A stretch of DNA of 44,561 nucleotides. Origin: a virus. Position numbers and translations under genes: made by a program. Where the stretch lies: the IMG/VR virus record IMGVR_UViG_3300028813_000008, positions 1 through 44,561 of that record; one strand, 5' to 3'. The notes beneath the pieces were generated by a model. That model had not been told where the DNA came from, ran no database searches, and saw only the letters and a program-made list of their open reading frames with translations. Positions 37,613 through 44,560 of the stretch are shown in pieces; position 1 is the stretch's first letter; each line of letters opens with the position of its first letter.

Positions 37613-37795
37613 CTACTCCTCCATCGCCTGTCGAATCGCGTCCTGGTCAACCCCTGCTGGCGCCTCCACGACCATCTCGTCGTCGATCCAGGTGACCTTA
37701 CAGCCGAGCGCTTCGAGACGCCCGGTGACGCGCAGCAGGTGCCCACGCTGGTGCTCGGTCGCCTGCTGAATCATGTTCTCGTGGAGGCGCCCCAT
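37613..37795 (-). CDS. Small unknown protein
   Basis: The 60 residues have an N-terminal helix (NMIQQATEHQRGHLLRVTGR) and a small alpha/beta end (LGCKVTWIDDEMVVEAPAGV). No family is recognised. It lies 4 bp from the preceding gene. Confidence 0.45.
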   Translation of the reverse strand: MGRLHENMIQQATEHQRGHLLRVTGRLEALGCKVTWIDDEMVVEAPAGVDQDAIRQAMEE

Positions 37796-37798
37796 CGC

Positions 37799-38131
37799 TC
37801 AGCTCCCCAGCATCCACTCAGCGATCGGCCCGGTGCCATGGATGGCCTTTTTGTTGGCGAACTTGGCCAGCACAATCGCGCGGGCCGCATCGAGCGGCTC
37901 TTTCACGCTCTTGGGGAAGGTCATACACTGGTACTGATTCGCGGCGGCGAATGCCTTCGCCCGGGTGATCTCCTTGGCGTTCACTTCCGGTCCGTGGAGC
38001 CACGTACAAGCCTTGGCTTTTGGGGCGAGCCTGGTCTCGCGCACCTGTTGGAGCCGGTCCAGGTACCGGCCGGTCAGCTCGACGCCGTCCATGCTGACCC
38101 AGGCGAGCACGATCCAGTAGGGAGCGCTCAT
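37799..38131 (-). CDS. Unknown small protein
   Basis: The 110 residues open with PYWIVLAWVSMDGVELTGRY and continue KACTWLHGPEVNAKEITRAK and SVKEPLDAARAIVLAKFANK. It looks like a compact alpha/beta protein. It overlaps the upstream gene by ATGA. No family is recognised. Confidence 0.45.
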   Translation of the reverse strand: MSAPYWIVLAWVSMDGVELTGRYLDRLQQVRETRLAPKAKACTWLHGPEVNAKEITRAKAFAAANQYQCMTFPKSVKEPLDAARAIVLAKFANKKAIHGTGPIAEWMLGS

Positions 38132-38760
38132 GGCTTAGGTCCGGTGAACATCGCGCGCCCCGGGGCATCCGGGCGGCTCAGGATGGCCTTGTGCAGCATA
38201 TCCTGGCCGGTGCGAATGGTGCAGCTCTTGTGCGCCTTGTTGTAGATGGCCAGCGCATGCGAATAGGAAGGGGCGGCGCCGATGGCGGTGCAGGCTTCCT
38301 GGGCGCTGAAGATGGTGTTGATGGCAGTGGGCGCTGCGGGAGTTTCAGCGATCTCCTTCAGCCCATCCAGGTGCCGCTGGATCTCGGCGCGCTGCTCCAG
38401 GATCTCCTTGATCTTGAGCCGCTGCTTCCAGCCGCTGCGCATGTTCTCGGCCTCGTCCTCGCGCTCGAAGTTACGCTCGAGCTCGGCCTCCAGGATCGCC
38501 TTGGCGTGGCGCTGGCGCTCGGCCTTGCTGGCGTTCCAGAACTGGCGGTCGTAGCGGCCCGGCTTGCGATCGTGCGGGATGCGCGTCAGGGTGCCGCGGC
38601 CGGCGGGCATGGTGTAGACCGCCAGGACGTACTCGGCGAGCACCTCGACCACGATGCAGTCGCGCCGGTTTTGGTTGATCACCAGGCGGATGCAGTCGCC
38701 GATCGCAGGGAGGCGCATGGGTGGGGTAGCAACAGGGACGAAGGGAACAGTGTCGACCAT
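38128..38760 (-). CDS. Unknown operon-leading protein with conserved leader
   Basis: The ATG at 38,760 follows GCCTGGAAAGGGC by 5 nt and gives 210 residues. An N-terminal small beta domain (IGDCIRLVINQNRRDCIVVE, LAEYVLAVYTMPAGRG) resembles an SH3-like fold. A Glu/Arg/Lys coiled coil follows (KAILEAELERNFEREDEAEN), then a helical end with HALAIYNKAHKSC. No family is recognised. Confidence 0.5.
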   Translation of the reverse strand: MVDTVPFVPVATPPMRLPAIGDCIRLVINQNRRDCIVVEVLAEYVLAVYTMPAGRGTLTRIPHDRKPGRYDRQFWNASKAERQRHAKAILEAELERNFEREDEAENMRSGWKQRLKIKEILEQRAEIQRHLDGLKEIAETPAAPTAINTIFSAQEACTAIGAAPSYSHALAIYNKAHKSCTIRTGQDMLHKAILSRPDAPGRAMFTGPKP

Positions 38761-38856
38761 GGTATGCCCTTTCCAGGCTGGTGATGCCCGAAGCATGCAC
38801 CGAATCCGTCCCTGAACAGACTCCGGCTAGCCGACTCGCGTTACACTGTGTCACAC
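38761..38856 (-). promoter_or_regulatory. Promoter cassette D (leader plus palindrome)
   Basis: Leader complement is at 38,766-38,778 and the palindrome at 38,835-38,856 (CTCGCG, then TTACACTGTGTCACAC), the most symmetric of the four: GTTACA, CTG, TGTCAC. GGATTCGG lies between, aligned with A and C. Confidence 0.65.
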
Positions 38857-38863
38857 AATAGAT

Positions 38864-38893
38864 GGGCGTAAGTCCTATCAACGACTTACGCCC
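38864..38893. terminator. 11-bp perfect inverted repeat between operons
   Basis: GGGCGTAAGTC and GACTTACGCCC flank an 8-bp loop. It lies 8 bp beyond palindrome D and downstream of the 39,009 gene, so it could terminate that leftward operon, though no T-run follows. It could also be a protein-binding site. Confidence 0.45.
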
Positions 38894-39006
38894 AGTACCG
38901 ACTAACCTACTCGATGTATCCGACGTCCGAGTGCCCGGCCGGGGACCACGTATTACCTTTGCTTCGTCGCGAGCGAGGATCGCTTTGCTGCGACCTTGTC
39001 GGCCAG

Positions 39007-39079
39007 GGTCAGGAGTTGATGCAGCTGATCATACTGCTGATCTTGGTCAGGAGTTGATGCAGCTGATCATACTGCTGAT
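39007..39079 (-). repeat. 38-bp tandem duplication at the end of a gene
   Basis: A 35-bp sequence starting GGTCAGGAGTTGATG is repeated exactly at 39,007-39,041 and 39,045-39,079, a period of 38 bp. Because 38 is not a multiple of 3, the duplication moves the frame and creates the stop at 39,009. Without it the gene would continue about 16 more residues (LADKVAAKRSSLATKQR) to a TAA. Confidence 0.85.
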
Positions 39080-39716
39080 TCAGATGGTCACGCTCCTGCG
39101 CCACCAGCGAGGCCGCGGCATTGGCATCGTGCAGGTCCGCCTTGATCTTCCTGATCGCCTCATTGGGCTGACCCGGCGTCGGCCGCAGCTCCGCCATCCG
39201 ATCGATCCGCTCGGAAAGGGTCATGACTCGCCCGTCGCCGTTCTGCTCCTCGACACCGTGGCGGGTCAAAGCGACGTGGGCTTTTCGCAGGTACACCTGG
39301 AGAGTATCACGCTCCCTCTGCAAGGTCTCTACCGCCTTGTTGTGATCCGCCCACGACGGGCGTTGATTCCGCTCCGCTACCGCCTCATCGATCCGCCCTT
39401 GCATGCCGGTGACCTCGGCGCGGTGGAGGAGTTTCTCGGAGGCCAGCTCGGCCTTGAGCTCGTCCTTCTCCTTGACGACTGCCTCCCATAGTGCCCGCAT
39501 GGTGCGCGCGCTGTGCTCGATGGAGTCAATGATGGACGGGGTCTGGGGCGGCGGGGGAATGGGCATGGCGGGTTCCTTGGGCGACGGTTCAGGGCGTTCG
39601 ATGAGGCCGAGGAGTATGCCATGCCCGGGATGACGGAAGCAATGGATGGCGTCGTCATCGGGCAGGATACAATGGCAGTAGGCGCAGCGACGACAGAGAC
39701 GGAGGCTCACGTTCAC
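39009..39716 (-). CDS. Coiled-coil protein with N-terminal Cys/His cluster, C-terminus changed by duplication
   Basis: A GTG start overlaps the previous stop (GTGA) and gives 235 residues. The N-terminus has CRRCAYCHC and HCFRHPGHG, probably a zinc site. Residues 65-225 are coiled coil (VVKEKDELKAELASEKLLHR, LQRERDTLQVYLRKAHVALT). A second ATG at 39,566, with an AAGGAA site, would make the coiled coil without the zinc part. The last residues (SSMISCINS) come from a 38-bp tandem duplication. No family is recognised. Confidence 0.55.
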   Translation of the reverse strand: MNVSLRLCRRCAYCHCILPDDDAIHCFRHPGHGILLGLIERPEPSPKEPAMPIPPPPQTPSIIDSIEHSARTMRALWEAVVKEKDELKAELASEKLLHRAEVTGMQGRIDEAVAERNQRPSWADHNKAVETLQRERDTLQVYLRKAHVALTRHGVEEQNGDGRVMTLSERIDRMAELRPTPGQPNEAIRKIKADLHDANAAASLVAQERDHLNQQYDQLHQLLTKISSMISCINS

Positions 39717-40186
39717 GTCTTCTGCTCCACGGCGCTATCAGGGTATGTGCCATTCCTGGGCAGCACGACCGTGTCGATGCGACCGTTCATCGCATGGACC
39801 CGGTCGGCCAAGGCCTTGAGGTCGCTCGGCAGGCCTAAGCATCCACACGGCGCCTTGGGATTGTTGCTCCCGTCGATCGAGAACCGGCAGTGGGACTTGC
39901 CGCAGCCCTGCTGGACCTGCTCGACGACTCGATAGATCTCCGACGCAAGCTTCTGGCGCTCTTCCCAGTAGGCTTCGGACGCAATCTCGTCGGCGGTCAG
40001 CTCCGGCTTGATCCGGAAATGGTCGTACGACTGCATACCGGCGATCTCACGCGCACCCACATCCCGCCACCGTTTGGTGTCGACGTATTGCCGCTGCACC
40101 GTCTGCCCGTGGGCATGGGCGGTGAGATACGTGATCATCAGCAGGGTGTGGGCCTTGGAGCCGGGTAGGTCGGGGAAGTCGGTCAT
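39713..40186 (-). CDS. Unknown protein with C-terminal cysteines
   Basis: The ATG at 40,186 overlaps the kinase stop (ATGA). The 157 residues include SKAHTLLMITYLTAHAHGQT, YWEERQKLASEIYRVVEQVQ and then GCGKSHCRFSIDG and APCGCLGLP, two cysteine pairs that may bind metal. No family is recognised. Confidence 0.5.
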   Translation of the reverse strand: MTDFPDLPGSKAHTLLMITYLTAHAHGQTVQRQYVDTKRWRDVGAREIAGMQSYDHFRIKPELTADEIASEAYWEERQKLASEIYRVVEQVQQGCGKSHCRFSIDGSNNPKAPCGCLGLPSDLKALADRVHAMNGRIDTVVLPRNGTYPDSAVEQKT

Positions 40187-40791
40187 GATTTCTGCTCTCT
40201 GGCGCGCTGCGCCGTGACGATGATGTGCTCCGCCATCCATTCCCAGTCGATCTCGGCTCGGGGCTTGAGCCAGATCGTCTCGGTGATGCAGGCGGCCGGG
40301 AGACGTTGATTGGTGACGTGGTCGTCGGCGTACTCGACCCCTTCGCGACGGAGTTCGATCACTGCGTCGGCAAGGAAGGCCTCGTTCACAAAGCGCACAT
40401 CGGTGATCAGGGTCACCCCGTGCGTCCGCTGGGCAAGCCGAGCCTTCATCAGCTCGACCCAGTGGTTGACCCCCAGCTGCTCGCGCACCACTTCGGTGCC
40501 GATGAACTGCATGAGCTTACGCGGGGACCAGCCGATGAGGGATTGCGTTGGGGCGGTCGTAGGTTCCCATACCACCTCCTTGGTGGTCTCGTCCATGAGT
40601 TGCTCCGGCGCCCATCCGGTAAGCGCAGCGACGCAGCGATAGAGGGGCGCCGCGAACTTGTCGCGATAGCACAGGTGCTTCTGCTGAAACCAGACTTTCC
40701 CGGCCAGGGAGTTGGCGACAGTGTCCTTGCCGGTGCCGCGCGGGGCAGAGAAGCCGATCGTGAGATGTTGGAGGAGGGAGAGATCGATCAT
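40183..40791 (-). CDS. Deoxynucleoside monophosphate kinase
   Basis: The 202 residues have the P-loop IGFSAPRGTGKDTVANSLAG, the lid-side region KFAAPLYRCVAALTGW, and the family-typical SPRKLMQFIGTEVVREQLGV followed by HWVELM. TLITDVRFVNEA is the conserved strand with Asp and Arg. T4 gp1-type enzymes turn dNMPs into dNDPs, including phage-modified nucleotides. With the deaminase at the left edge it points to phage control of the nucleotide pool. It is coupled on both sides by ATGA overlaps. Confidence 0.85.
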   Translation of the reverse strand: MIDLSLLQHLTIGFSAPRGTGKDTVANSLAGKVWFQQKHLCYRDKFAAPLYRCVAALTGWAPEQLMDETTKEVVWEPTTAPTQSLIGWSPRKLMQFIGTEVVREQLGVNHWVELMKARLAQRTHGVTLITDVRFVNEAFLADAVIELRREGVEYADDHVTNQRLPAACITETIWLKPRAEIDWEWMAEHIIVTAQRAREQKS

Positions 40792-41171
40792 GGCGCAGCC
40801 TTTCCGCACGGCTGCCAGACCACGCCGTCATGGTCCACCCGCAGCTTGGTATACTCGTAGGCCTCGAGCAGCTTCGCAAAGGTGATCCACCCGCGCAGCG
40901 ATGAGAGGACCCCTTCCGGGTTCACCTCCATGATGATCCCGCGCCGGTCAGGGTCTCCCTTCTTGGACCGGATGATGGCGCCCATGGGGACGTCACGAGA
41001 GGCCCAGGGAACGAGCTTGGGCGCGGGCTTGACCCGGTAATTCCATTTCCCGCCGAAACCCATCTGCTCATTCGGAACCCATACACCATCGAGTCGCTGA
41101 TATTCGATCTCCTGGCCTTTGGAATAGGCCTCGATGATGGGGAGCAGTTCGGCGGCGCGTTCAGGTCTCAT
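40788..41171 (-). CDS. Unknown phage protein
   Basis: The ATG at 41,171 gives 127 residues. It starts MRPERAAELLPIIEAYSKGQ, then IEYQRLDGVWVP and WNYRVKPAP, a short pattern seen in phage proteins of unknown function. The C-terminal half is an SH3-like beta domain (GAIIRSKKGDPDRRGIIMEV). It overlaps the kinase gene. Confidence 0.5.
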   Translation of the reverse strand: MRPERAAELLPIIEAYSKGQEIEYQRLDGVWVPNEQMGFGGKWNYRVKPAPKLVPWASRDVPMGAIIRSKKGDPDRRGIIMEVNPEGVLSSLRGWITFAKLLEAYEYTKLRVDHDGVVWQPCGKAAP

Positions 41172-41386
41172 GACTTCAGGTCCTTCTCGAGATCCTTGAT
41201 TCCCTGTGTGCATGTCTGGATCGTCTTCGCATAGGCGTTGAGCATGTGGGCAGCGATCTGCAGGTTGTAGAATACCGGCTGCCACCCCTTACTGATCTCA
41301 TCGGCGACCTCCTTAGCGGCTCTCTCGGCCTGCTTGATCTGGTCCCGAAGGCGTTGGATGTGCTCGAGTTCTCGACCCTTGGTCAT
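41168..41386 (-). CDS. Small helical protein
   Basis: The 72 residues are almost all charged helix (LEHIQRLRDQIKQAERAAKE, IAAHMLNAYAKTIQTCTQGI). It is probably a small coiled-coil protein. No family is recognised. Confidence 0.45.
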   Translation of the reverse strand: MTKGRELEHIQRLRDQIKQAERAAKEVADEISKGWQPVFYNLQIAAHMLNAYAKTIQTCTQGIKDLEKDLKS

Positions 41387-41529
41387 GGCTGCACTCCTAT
41401 GGTCACACTCGGGTGCATCCGCTCCCACACCGCCCACCCTGCCAGGGCTACCGCCAGCACGATGAGTGTGGCGCAGCCGAGGAATGCGGCCCAGGTGCCT
41501 TCGCGAGGGTCGTCGGGAGGGAGGGTCAC
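41383..41529 (-). CDS. 48-residue single-helix membrane protein
   Basis: A GTG start overlaps the previous stop (GTGA), and the stop overlaps the next ATG. The product has a short polar head (TLPPDDPREG), one transmembrane helix (TWAAFLGCATLIVLAVALAG) and a tail EHMHP-like end (WERMHPSVTIGVQP). No family is recognised. Confidence 0.5.
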   Translation of the reverse strand: MTLPPDDPREGTWAAFLGCATLIVLAVALAGWAVWERMHPSVTIGVQP

Positions 41530-41876
41530 GGGTGCTCGCCCAGGTGTGCGCCCAGGCAGCCGAAGACATGGAACACCAGGCCGCCAGTGTCGGCGCGACC
41601 AAGGTAGTTGAGGCCGCCGATGTGATCGGGTGAACCGGTCGCCATCACCAAGAAGGTGAAGAGATCAGCGTAGCCGCCGCTGGACGGGTTCTTGGTGAAC
41701 TTGGCCGCGATGTCAGGGCCGACTACGGCCCAGACCCGGAGCTTGGGCGCGGGGTCGCCCACACCGGAATGCTCCTGCTGAAACGCCACGCTGATGGGCT
41801 TGGCGCCACGCGGCAGCCGGACGATCTGGCGACCGGGCTCGAGGGAGAGGTCGTACTTGTAGATGATGTCGTTCAT
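41526..41876 (-). CDS. DUF7352-like phage protein
   Basis: The ATG at 41,876 gives 116 residues. DIIYKYDLSLEPGRQIVRLP, GAKPISVAFQQ, LRVWAVVGPD, TFLVMATGSP, LNYLGRADTGGLVFHVFGC match the order of this small phage family, which has no known function. The family call is from memory of its pattern. Confidence 0.6.
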   Translation of the reverse strand: MNDIIYKYDLSLEPGRQIVRLPRGAKPISVAFQQEHSGVGDPAPKLRVWAVVGPDIAAKFTKNPSSGGYADLFTFLVMATGSPDHIGGLNYLGRADTGGLVFHVFGCLGAHLGEHP

Positions 41877-42130
41877 TCGTCCCTCCCTGCTGGATCCAAC
41901 GATGGGTTGGCCAGATTGTCCACGCTGGCCAGCACCCAGATGCGCAGGCACTCCGCGGTGCAGAAGTGCTGGGCGACGGTGCATTGCATCGTGCAGCCAC
42001 CACCATGCGCCGACAGCCAGAGACCGGCGGGGATGGTCGACCAGCCGCCCATGGAGTCCCGGGCCCAGGATGGGGTGGGCTCGTTCTGCTTGCCGCATTG
42101 GTCGCAGCGGAGGGAGGTGAGGGTGGTCAT
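41873..42130 (-). CDS. Small zinc-binding protein
   Basis: The ATG at 42,130 gives 85 residues. SLRCDQCGKQ near the N-terminus and HFCTAECLRIW near the C-terminus give two Cys-x2/3-Cys pairs, as in small MYM/FCS-like treble-clef zinc domains. Between them is a Gly/Ser/Trp segment. The function is unknown. Confidence 0.55.
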   Translation of the reverse strand: MTTLTSLRCDQCGKQNEPTPSWARDSMGGWSTIPAGLWLSAHGGGCTMQCTVAQHFCTAECLRIWVLASVDNLANPSLDPAGRDE

Positions 42131-42134
42131 GCTG

Positions 42135-42398
42135 CTATCCTCCAAACTGTGGACCGCGACGTGGTTCACGCTGCGGTTCTATGGCCAATATGCGAGCTTC
42201 CAATTCACTCGCCCGGCTCCGCAGCATGGCAACCGCATCGCAAAGGCGGGCGACGGTAGCGTGCATAGATTGGGTGTTGTTCTCGTTGAAAGGATAATTC
42301 CCGGCCTTTACATGAAATTGCTGAAGACCGTGCATGGAGCAAACCGGAGAACCGGCAGCAGCGGGCTGGTTGCAGTCAGGCACAGTGCACGCGGTCAT
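42135..42398 (-). CDS. Small zinc-finger protein with coiled coil
   Basis: The 87 residues start with CTVPDCNQPAAAGSPVCSMH, a C-x4-C-x10-C-x3-H zinc knuckle common in phages. A helical region follows (HATVARLCDAVAMLRSRASE). The role is unknown. Confidence 0.6.
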   Translation of the reverse strand: MTACTVPDCNQPAAAGSPVCSMHGLQQFHVKAGNYPFNENNTQSMHATVARLCDAVAMLRSRASELEARILAIEPQREPRRGPQFGG

Positions 42399-42595
42399 GC
42401 GCTCCCCTTCTTCCCTGGAACGCTCGGAAACAACGTCAGCTCACCTGGATTGGTCTCGATCCCCGGCACCGGCAGCGACCCCAAGGATATCTTGATCCGG
42501 CCGCCGTCGTTGGTGAAGGCGTGCCCGATGGTGGTCCACCCGGTCTTGTGACCGCGGGTCCAGTGGTAGGCGACGTCGTAGGTGGGTTTGGTCAC
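42395..42595 (-). CDS. Small beta-rich protein
   Basis: A GTG at 42,595 overlaps the KGG-gene stop (GTGA) and gives 66 residues: TKPTYDVAYHWTRGHKTGWT, then GGRIKISLGSLPVP. Trp/Tyr and Gly content suggest a small beta fold. No family is recognised. Confidence 0.45.
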   Translation of the reverse strand: MTKPTYDVAYHWTRGHKTGWTTIGHAFTNDGGRIKISLGSLPVPGIETNPGELTLFPSVPGKKGSA

Positions 42596-42891
42596 GTGCT
42601 CAGGTCCGCACACCCGCCCAGGTTCTCGGCCTCCCGCTTCTTGTTCGCGTTCTCCCCGCGCTTCCGCCCGCCCATGCTGCCGATTGTGGCCATGTGGTAC
42701 CGGTCCGCGCTCACCTTCTCCCCGCCCTTGCGCCCCGCGCGGGACGCCTCGTCTCGGGTGAACTCGTGTGCAGCGCCCTTGGCGTGCGCGGACGTCCCGC
42801 CTTTGCTGGAGATGGCGGCCCGCTTCTCCGGCGACATCGCGGCAAAGCCGCGGGGGCCGTGCGGTTTAGGCTTGGGGACGTAGGGGGTCAT
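42592..42891 (-). CDS. KGG-repeat (stress-induced motif) protein
   Basis: The 99 residues contain repeated KGG motifs: GFAAMSPEKRAAISSKGGTS, EFTRDEASRAGRKGGEKVSA and HMATIGSMGGRKRGENANKK. The repeat (also called con-10 or GsiB type) occurs in stress proteins and in many phage genomes. It is small, hydrophilic and basic. The exact role in phages is unknown. Confidence 0.75.
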   Translation of the reverse strand: MTPYVPKPKPHGPRGFAAMSPEKRAAISSKGGTSAHAKGAAHEFTRDEASRAGRKGGEKVSADRYHMATIGSMGGRKRGENANKKREAENLGGCADLST

Positions 42892-43136
42892 GGGGTCTCC
42901 ATACGGGTCAGCTCGACCAGGGCGCGCTTCGCCTGGGCCAGCTGTTGGGTGAGGGAATTGATCAGGTGCTGCTGCGTCGCGATCTGCCCAGCCTGGGCGG
43001 CGCGCACCTCTTCGACGGCGGACATGACCGGGTGCAGCTGGTCCAAGGCGTTGTACGCGTCTTGCCGGGCCTTGAGGTTGCGGATGCCAGGAATGGTGGC
43101 GCGAAGCGTGGTGAGGGCGTGGGTGACGTCGATCAT
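42888..43136 (-). CDS. Small helical protein
   Basis: The ATG at 43,136 gives 82 residues, largely helical (LTTLRATIPGIRNLKARQDA, HLINSLTQQLAQAKRALVEL). It overlaps both neighbours by 4 bp. No family is recognised. Confidence 0.45.
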   Translation of the reverse strand: MIDVTHALTTLRATIPGIRNLKARQDAYNALDQLHPVMSAVEEVRAAQAGQIATQQHLINSLTQQLAQAKRALVELTRMETP

Positions 43137-43387
43137 ACGTTGCTCTCCGGTGCGATCATCTCGAACAGCTCTGCCGCTCTGTTGAGCAGCGCCGCGCGCT
43201 CCTCGGGCGTCATGATGCGGCACTCCTTCAGGGCATCGAGGAGCGTTCGGACGCAGTGCAGGGTGCTGCCGGCCGCGCGCCACTGCTGCTCGTCAATCTG
43301 CTTCTTGGCTCGGGCGAGCCACACGACGATGACGGTCTGGAAGGTCGCATCGAGCGCGCTGGCGAGGAAGAGGCGGAAGAGGGACAT
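43133..43387 (-). CDS. Small helical protein, possible membrane start
   Basis: The 84 residues start with MSLFRLFLASALDATFQTVI, which may be membrane-associated, and continue as charged helices (RTLLDALKECRIMTPEERAA). No family is recognised. Confidence 0.45.
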   Translation of the reverse strand: MSLFRLFLASALDATFQTVIVVWLARAKKQIDEQQWRAAGSTLHCVRTLLDALKECRIMTPEERAALLNRAAELFEMIAPESNV

Positions 43388-43389
43388 GG

Positions 43390-43599
43390 CTATCCGTCCC
43401 GCGCCGTGGTGTTCGCCAGTTTATAGTCGATCGATGCGATTGTGCGCGCCTGTAGATCGATCTCACGGGCAGCGTCGGACAGATCGTCTCGCGTCGCGTC
43501 CGGTGTGTTGAGCAGCTTACGCGCGGCAGCTCTCGCACGGTTCACCGCGGCAACCCGGTCACAGCGGCACTCCTCCCATACCCGTCCGTAGTCGCTCAT
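43390..43599 (-). CDS. Small helical protein, first gene after CTATGGAG promoter
   Basis: The ATG at 43,599 gives 69 residues: MSDYGRVWEECRCDRVAAVN, then RAAARKLLNTPDATRDDLSD. It leads the string controlled by the tandem boxes at 43,627. No family is recognised. Confidence 0.45.
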   Translation of the reverse strand: MSDYGRVWEECRCDRVAAVNRARAAARKLLNTPDATRDDLSDAAREIDLQARTIASIDYKLANTTARDG

Positions 43600-43626
43600 C
43601 CAAACCTCCCTCGCCAATGCGCGCCA

Positions 43627-43645
43627 CTATGGAGGCGCTATGGAG
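43627..43645 (-). promoter_or_regulatory. Tandem CTATGGAG operator/promoter boxes, second copy
   Basis: CTATGGAG occurs at 43,627-43,634 and 43,638-43,645, again 11 bp apart and flanked by GCGCGC. It lies 28 bp upstream of the 43,599 start. It matches the pair at 26,058-26,076. Confidence 0.55.
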
Positions 43646-43673
43646 GAGTCAACAGTGAAATCCTAGTGCCCGG

Positions 43674-43958
43674 TCATCGCTTCCTCCGCGCCATCGTCTT
43701 CTCTCGCGCGTCTTCCATGAGCCCTGCCATCTCATAGGCCATCGTCGCCACCTTCGCGTCGACCGTGTTCGTGCTGAGGATGGTCTGCATCGCCGCGGTC
43801 GCGAACGCATCGAGACGGTCCTGCACCACGTCAACGGCGTGCTCGTAGGTGACCGACCCCGCGCCTTTGCAGATGTGGCAGGTCTCATAGCGACTCGGGC
43901 CATAGGAGCACTTGCCGATACCGCGGCATTCATGGCACTGACGAGAGGCGAGGGTCAT
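43674..43958 (-). CDS. DnaJ-type zinc-finger protein
   Basis: The 94 residues start with CHECRGIGKC and CHICKGAGSV, two CxxCxGxG-like units as in the DnaJ central domain. A helical region follows (HAVDVVQDRLDAFATAAMQT). Such small proteins are frequent in phage early regions; the target is unknown. Confidence 0.65.
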   Translation of the reverse strand: MTLASRQCHECRGIGKCSYGPSRYETCHICKGAGSVTYEHAVDVVQDRLDAFATAAMQTILSTNTVDAKVATMAYEMAGLMEDAREKTMARRKR

Positions 43959-44027
43959 GACGCTTCTTTCTTACGAGGGTGCGCTCGAGTCCATTCATTC
44001 CTGCAACTGGTACTACACAAGCGGCTA

Positions 44028-44336
44028 TCACTGCGCGGCCTCCCGCAACCGCTCCCTGATATACTCGCCGTCCTCCTTGGTCAGCAGGTGGTCCTTGTCC
44101 CTGGTCAAGCGGGCGATGGTGGCATGCAGCTCCTCTATCTCCTTCTCAGCATCGTCGTGCAGCCTGGACATAGCCTTGGCGGTCTGCGCATTGGCATCCC
44201 GTTCCGCCAGGGCGGCATGCAACGCAGATTCCCCCGCCGTCGCCGCTGGCCCAGGTGGGGCGGGGGCGCGGGACTCGGCCTCCATCGGATCTTCCCTGCC
44301 GCAACGCTCACACTTACCTCGGTATGCAGCGAACAT
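44028..44336 (-). CDS. Small zinc/coiled-coil protein
   Basis: The 102 residues begin MFAAYRGKCERCGREDPMEA with one Cys-x2-Cys pair, then an Ala/Pro linker and a coiled coil (ERDANAQTAKAMSRLHDDAE, KEIEELHATIARLTRDKDHL). The start overlaps the upstream stop (TAATG). No family is recognised. Confidence 0.5.
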   Translation of the reverse strand: MFAAYRGKCERCGREDPMEAESRAPAPPGPAATAGESALHAALAERDANAQTAKAMSRLHDDAEKEIEELHATIARLTRDKDHLLTKEDGEYIRERLREAAQ

Positions 44337-44560
44337 TACTTACTCTCCCTATTCACGGCGTTCCACGGATCGATAGCGTCCCTGGCCGAGTTCGGCCCGG
44401 CCTTCCTGGTATAGAATGGACCCTGAGCATCGCAGTCGCCGCAGAGGACGTAATGCGACTCATGGCTACCAGAGGCGATGCGCATCAGGTGGACATTCGA
44501 TGAGCAGCAAAACGGGCAGGGTTTCAGCGCCCCCTTCCCGGCATCGGGTTGGGGGGGGGG
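44336..44560 (-). CDS. Partial Lar-like zinc protein cut by the right edge
   Basis: The frame is open to the right edge, so the true start is not present. The product has LKPCPFCCSSNVHLMRIASG, then SHYVLCGDCDAQGPFY and ARDAIDPWNAVN, the pattern of Lar restriction-alleviation-like proteins (CPFC...C..C..GP...A...WN). Lar of Rac prophage modulates host type I restriction; small phage relatives may do other things. Confidence 0.65.
   Translation of the reverse strand, partial: PPPQPDAGKGALKPCPFCCSSNVHLMRIASGSHESHYVLCGDCDAQGPFYTRKAGPNSARDAIDPWNAVNRESK

Noticed and set aside
38864-38893. tRNA or structured RNA gene
   Set aside because: It is a simple 11-bp hairpin without cloverleaf features; no tRNA, rRNA or other RNA gene was recognised anywhere in the window.
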